Assembly (NCBI GenBank): GCA_963680875.1
Contig: OY804589.1
Span: 28,870,962-28,934,961, forward strand
Source: Bathymodiolus brooksi
Lineage: Eukaryota; Mollusca; Bivalvia; Mytilida; Modiolidae
Length of the DNA stretch: 64,000 nucleotides
Direction of reading: 5' to 3'
A model generated the notes under the pieces. The model made no database searches, was not told the origin of the DNA, and saw only the letters and a program-made list of their open reading frames with translations. Shown piece after piece: positions 61,432-64,000 of this stretch (positions within the stretch are counted from its first letter, which is position 1; every line of letters starts with the position of its first letter). Made by a program: the position numbers and the translations under genes.

Positions 61432-64000
61432 TTAGAGAGTTGACTCATGTTTTGTTTGTGAGATGACCCATGTTTTGTTTGAGTGTTGACTCATGTTTTG
61501 TTAGAGAGTAGACCCATGTTTTGCTTGAGAGTTGAATCATGTTTTGTTAGAGAGTTGACCCATGTTTTGTTAGAGAGTTGACTCATGATTTGTTTGAGCG
61601 TTGACTCATGATTTGTTAGAGAGTAGACCCATGTTTTGTTTGAGAGTTGACCCATGTTTTGTTTGAAAGTTGACTCATGTTTTGTTAGAGAGTTGACCCA
61701 TGTTTTGTTAGAGAGTTAACTCATGATTTGTTTGAGTGTTGACTCATGTTTTGTTTGAGTGTTGACTCATGATTTGTTAGAGAGTAGACCCATGTTTTGT
61801 TTGAGAGTTGACCGATGTTTTGTTAGAGAGTTGACTCATGTTTTGTTTGTGAGTTGACCCATGTTTTGTTTTAGAGTTGACCCATGTTTTGTTAGAGAGT
61901 TGACTCATGTTTTGTTTGTGAGTTGACCCATGTTTTGTTAGAGAGTTGACCCATGTTTTGTTAGAGAGCTGACTCATGTTTTGTTTGAGAGTTGACCCAT
62001 GTTTGTTTGAGAATTGACCCATGTTTTGTTTGAAAATTGATCCATGTTTTGTTAGAGAGTTGTCTCATGTTTTGTTTGTGAGTTGACCCATGTTTTGTTT
62101 GAAAGTTGACCCATGTTTTGTTAGAGATTTTACCCATGTTTTGTTAGAGAGTTGACTCATGTTTTGTTTGTGAGTTGACCCATGTTTTGTTTGAGAGTTG
62201 ACCCATGTTTTGTTAGAGAGTTGACTCATGTTTTGTTTGTGAGTTGACTCATGTTTTGTTAGAGAGTTGACCCATGTTTTGTTAGAGTTGACTCATGTTT
62301 TGTTTGAGAGTTGACCCATGTTTTGTTTGAGAGTTGACTCATGTTTTGTTTGAAAATTGTTCCATGGTTTGTTAGAGAGTTGACTCATGTTTTGTTTGTG
62401 AGTTGACTCATGTTTTGTTTGAAAGTTGACCCATGTTTTGTTAGAGAGTTGACCCATGTTTTGTTTGAAAATTGACCCATGTTTTGCTAGAGAGTTGACT
62501 CATGTTTTGTTTGTGAGTTGACCCATGTTTTGTTTGAGAGTTGACTCATGTTTTGTTTGTGAGTTGACCCATGTTTTGTTAGAGAGTTGACCCATGTTTT
62601 GTTAGAGAGTTGACTCATGTTTTGTTTGAGTGTTGACTCATGTTTTGTTTGAGAGTTGACTCATGATTTGTTTGAGAGTTGACTCATGTTTTGTTTGAGA
62701 GTTGAATCATATTTTGTTAGAGTATTGATTCATGTTTTGTTTGAGAGTTAACTCATGTTTTGTTAGGGAGTTGACTCATGTTTTGTTTGAGTGTTGACCC
62801 ATGTTTTGTTTGAGAGTTGACTCATGTTTTGTTTGAGAGTTGACTCATGTTTTGTTAGAGAGTTGACCCATGTTTTGTTAGAGAGTTGACCCATGTTTTG
62901 TTTGAGAGTTGACTCATGTTTTGTTTGTGAGTTGACCCATATTTTGTTTGAGAGTTGACTCATGTTTTGTTAGAGAGTTGACTCATGTTTTGTTTTTGAG
63001 TTGACCCATGTTTTGTTAGAGAGTTGACCCATGATTTGTTAGAGAGTTGACTCATGTTTTGTTTGAGTGTTGACTCATGTTTTGTTTGAGAGTTGAATCA
63101 TGATTTGTTAGAGAGTTGACTCATGTTTTGTTTGAGAGTTGACTCATATTTTGTTAGAGTGTTGATTCATGCTTTGTTTGAGAGTTAACTCATGTTTTGT
63201 TAGAGAGTTGACTCATGTTTTGTTTGAGTGTTGACACATGTTTTGTTTGAGAGTTGACTCATGTTTTGTTTGAGAGTTGACTCATGTTTTGTTTGAGAGT
63301 TGACTCATGTTTTGTTTGTGAGTTGACCCATGTTTTGTTTGAGAGTTGACCCATGTTTTGTTTGTGAGTTGACCCATGTTTTGTTAGACAGTTGACCCAT
63401 GTTTTGTTAGAGAGTTGACCCATGTTTTGTTTGAGAGTTGACTCATGTTTTGTTTGTGAGTTGACCCATGTTTTGTTAGAGAGTTGACTCATGTTTTGTT
63501 TGTGAGTTGACCCATGTTTTGTTTGAGAGATGACCCATGTTTTGTTAGAGAGTTGACCCATGTTTTGTTTGTGAGTTGACTCATGATTTGTTTGATTGTT
63601 GACTCATGTTTTGTTTGAGTGTTGACTCATGTATTGTTAGAGAGTAGACCCATGTTTTGCTTGAGAGTTGACTCATGTATTGTTAGAGAGTTGACCCATG
63701 TTTTGTTAGAGAGTTGACTCATGTTTTGTTTGAGAGTTGACTCATGTTTTGTTAGAGAGTTGACCCATGTTTTGTTAGAGAGTTGACCCATGTTTTGTTT
63801 GTGAGTTGACCCATGATTTGTTAGAGAGTAGACCCATGTTTTGCTTGAGAGCTGACTCATGTTTTGTTAGAGAGTTGACCCATGTTTTGTTTGAGAGTTG
63901 ACTCATGATTTGTTTGTGTGTTGACTCATGTTTTGTTTGAGCGTTGACTCATGATTTGTTTGAGAGTAGACCCATGTTTTGTTTGAGAGTTGACCCATGT
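61432..64000. repeat. 3,284-bp higher-order unit D2, cut by window end
   Basis: 2,569 of 3,284 bp are present. It matches D1 with very few differences by eye: GACCC versus GACTC near 62,085/58,801, and GATTTGTTAG versus GATTTGTTTG near 63,105/59,821. CATGGTTTG (about 59,083 and 62,366) is shared and private to this pair. Confidence 0.85.

Larger units (their letters stand above)
1..64000. repeat. 23-bp satellite array filling the entire window
   Basis: Every line of the window is built from the same 23-bp monomer, head to tail, in one orientation. A reference unit is 1-23, opening GACTCATGTTTTG and ending GAGAGTT. Main variable sites are GACTC versus GACCC, the spacer (TTTGAGAG, TTTGTGAG, TTAGAGAG, TTTGAGTG, TTTGAGCG), TTGAC versus TAGAC or TTAAC, and TGTTTTG versus TGATTTG. 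Rare 21-, 22- and 24-bp units exist. No inversion and no unique sequence interrupts it. Consensus composition is about 48% T, 26% G, 17% A, 9% C. Both ends lie inside the array, so its true length is unknown. I do not recognise it as a named satellite family. Confidence 0.98.

Noticed and set aside
1..64000. CRISPR array
   Set aside because: There are no unique spacers: the repeat is continuous at 23 bp, and its variable part is a small set of recurring variants.
1..64000. Telomeric repeat or G-quadruplex array
   Set aside because: The strand is GT-rich, but G occurs singly apart from rare GG variants, and the unit does not match known telomere repeats.
1..64000. Bacterial -35 boxes (TTGAC) in each monomer
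   Set aside because: There is no paired -10 element or gene, and the overall sequence type is a eukaryotic satellite.
1..64000. Transposon or retroelement ends, tRNA or rRNA genes
   Set aside because: No departure from the monomer pattern was seen anywhere that could hold them.

Overview
The whole 64-kb window is one uninterrupted tandem array of a 23-bp unit (about 2,780 copies). A reference copy lies at 1-23: it opens with GACTCATGTTTTG and closes with GAGAGTT. I found no gene, RNA gene, transposon, CRISPR array or unique-sequence island, and the array runs off both ends. Such a long, purely satellite, GT-rich (about 74% G+T on the + strand by the consensus) and nearly CpG-free tract points to a eukaryotic genome, probably a heterochromatic, subtelomeric or pericentromeric block. 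The sequence does not identify the lineage.

The content is in the higher-order organisation. Monomers differ at a few fixed sites: GACTC or GACCC; spacers TTTGAGAG, TTTGTGAG, TTAGAGAG, TTTGAGTG and TTTGAGCG; TTGAC, TAGAC or TTAAC; and 21-, 22- and 24-bp length variants. Runs of variant monomers are copied as blocks, and blocks within blocks. I mapped the block offsets from shared rare variants.

Layout. (1) 1-2,453: tail of a preceding unit related to 7.5-9.1 kb. (2) 2,454-4,291: a 919-bp tandem pair. (3) 3,831-20,384: two tandem super-repeats, A1 (8,127 bp) and A2 (8,427 bp), marked by T9/T10 tracts and containing nested 437-, 689-, 918- and 1,517-bp duplications. (4) 20,385-26,044: a second family with 437- and 1,633-bp duplications. 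(5) 26,045-30,278: two exact-length 2,117-bp units (T1, T2). (6) 30,279-35,429: divergent block, with a third family starting near 32.1 kb. (7) 35,430-39,496: two more units of the 2.1-kb class (T3, T4). (8) 39,497-43,799: a copy of block 6 shifted by about 9.2 kb. (9) 43,800-57,330: tandem super-repeats C1 (6,684 bp) and C2 (6,847 bp). (10) 57,331-64,000: truncated C3 leading into a 3,284-bp tandem pair D1/D2, with D2 cut by the window end.

Long minus-strand open frames occur throughout. They follow from a 23-bp unit that lacks stops in particular variant combinations and are not evidence of protein coding. All boundaries were placed by eye from diagnostic variants and are good to roughly one to three monomers.
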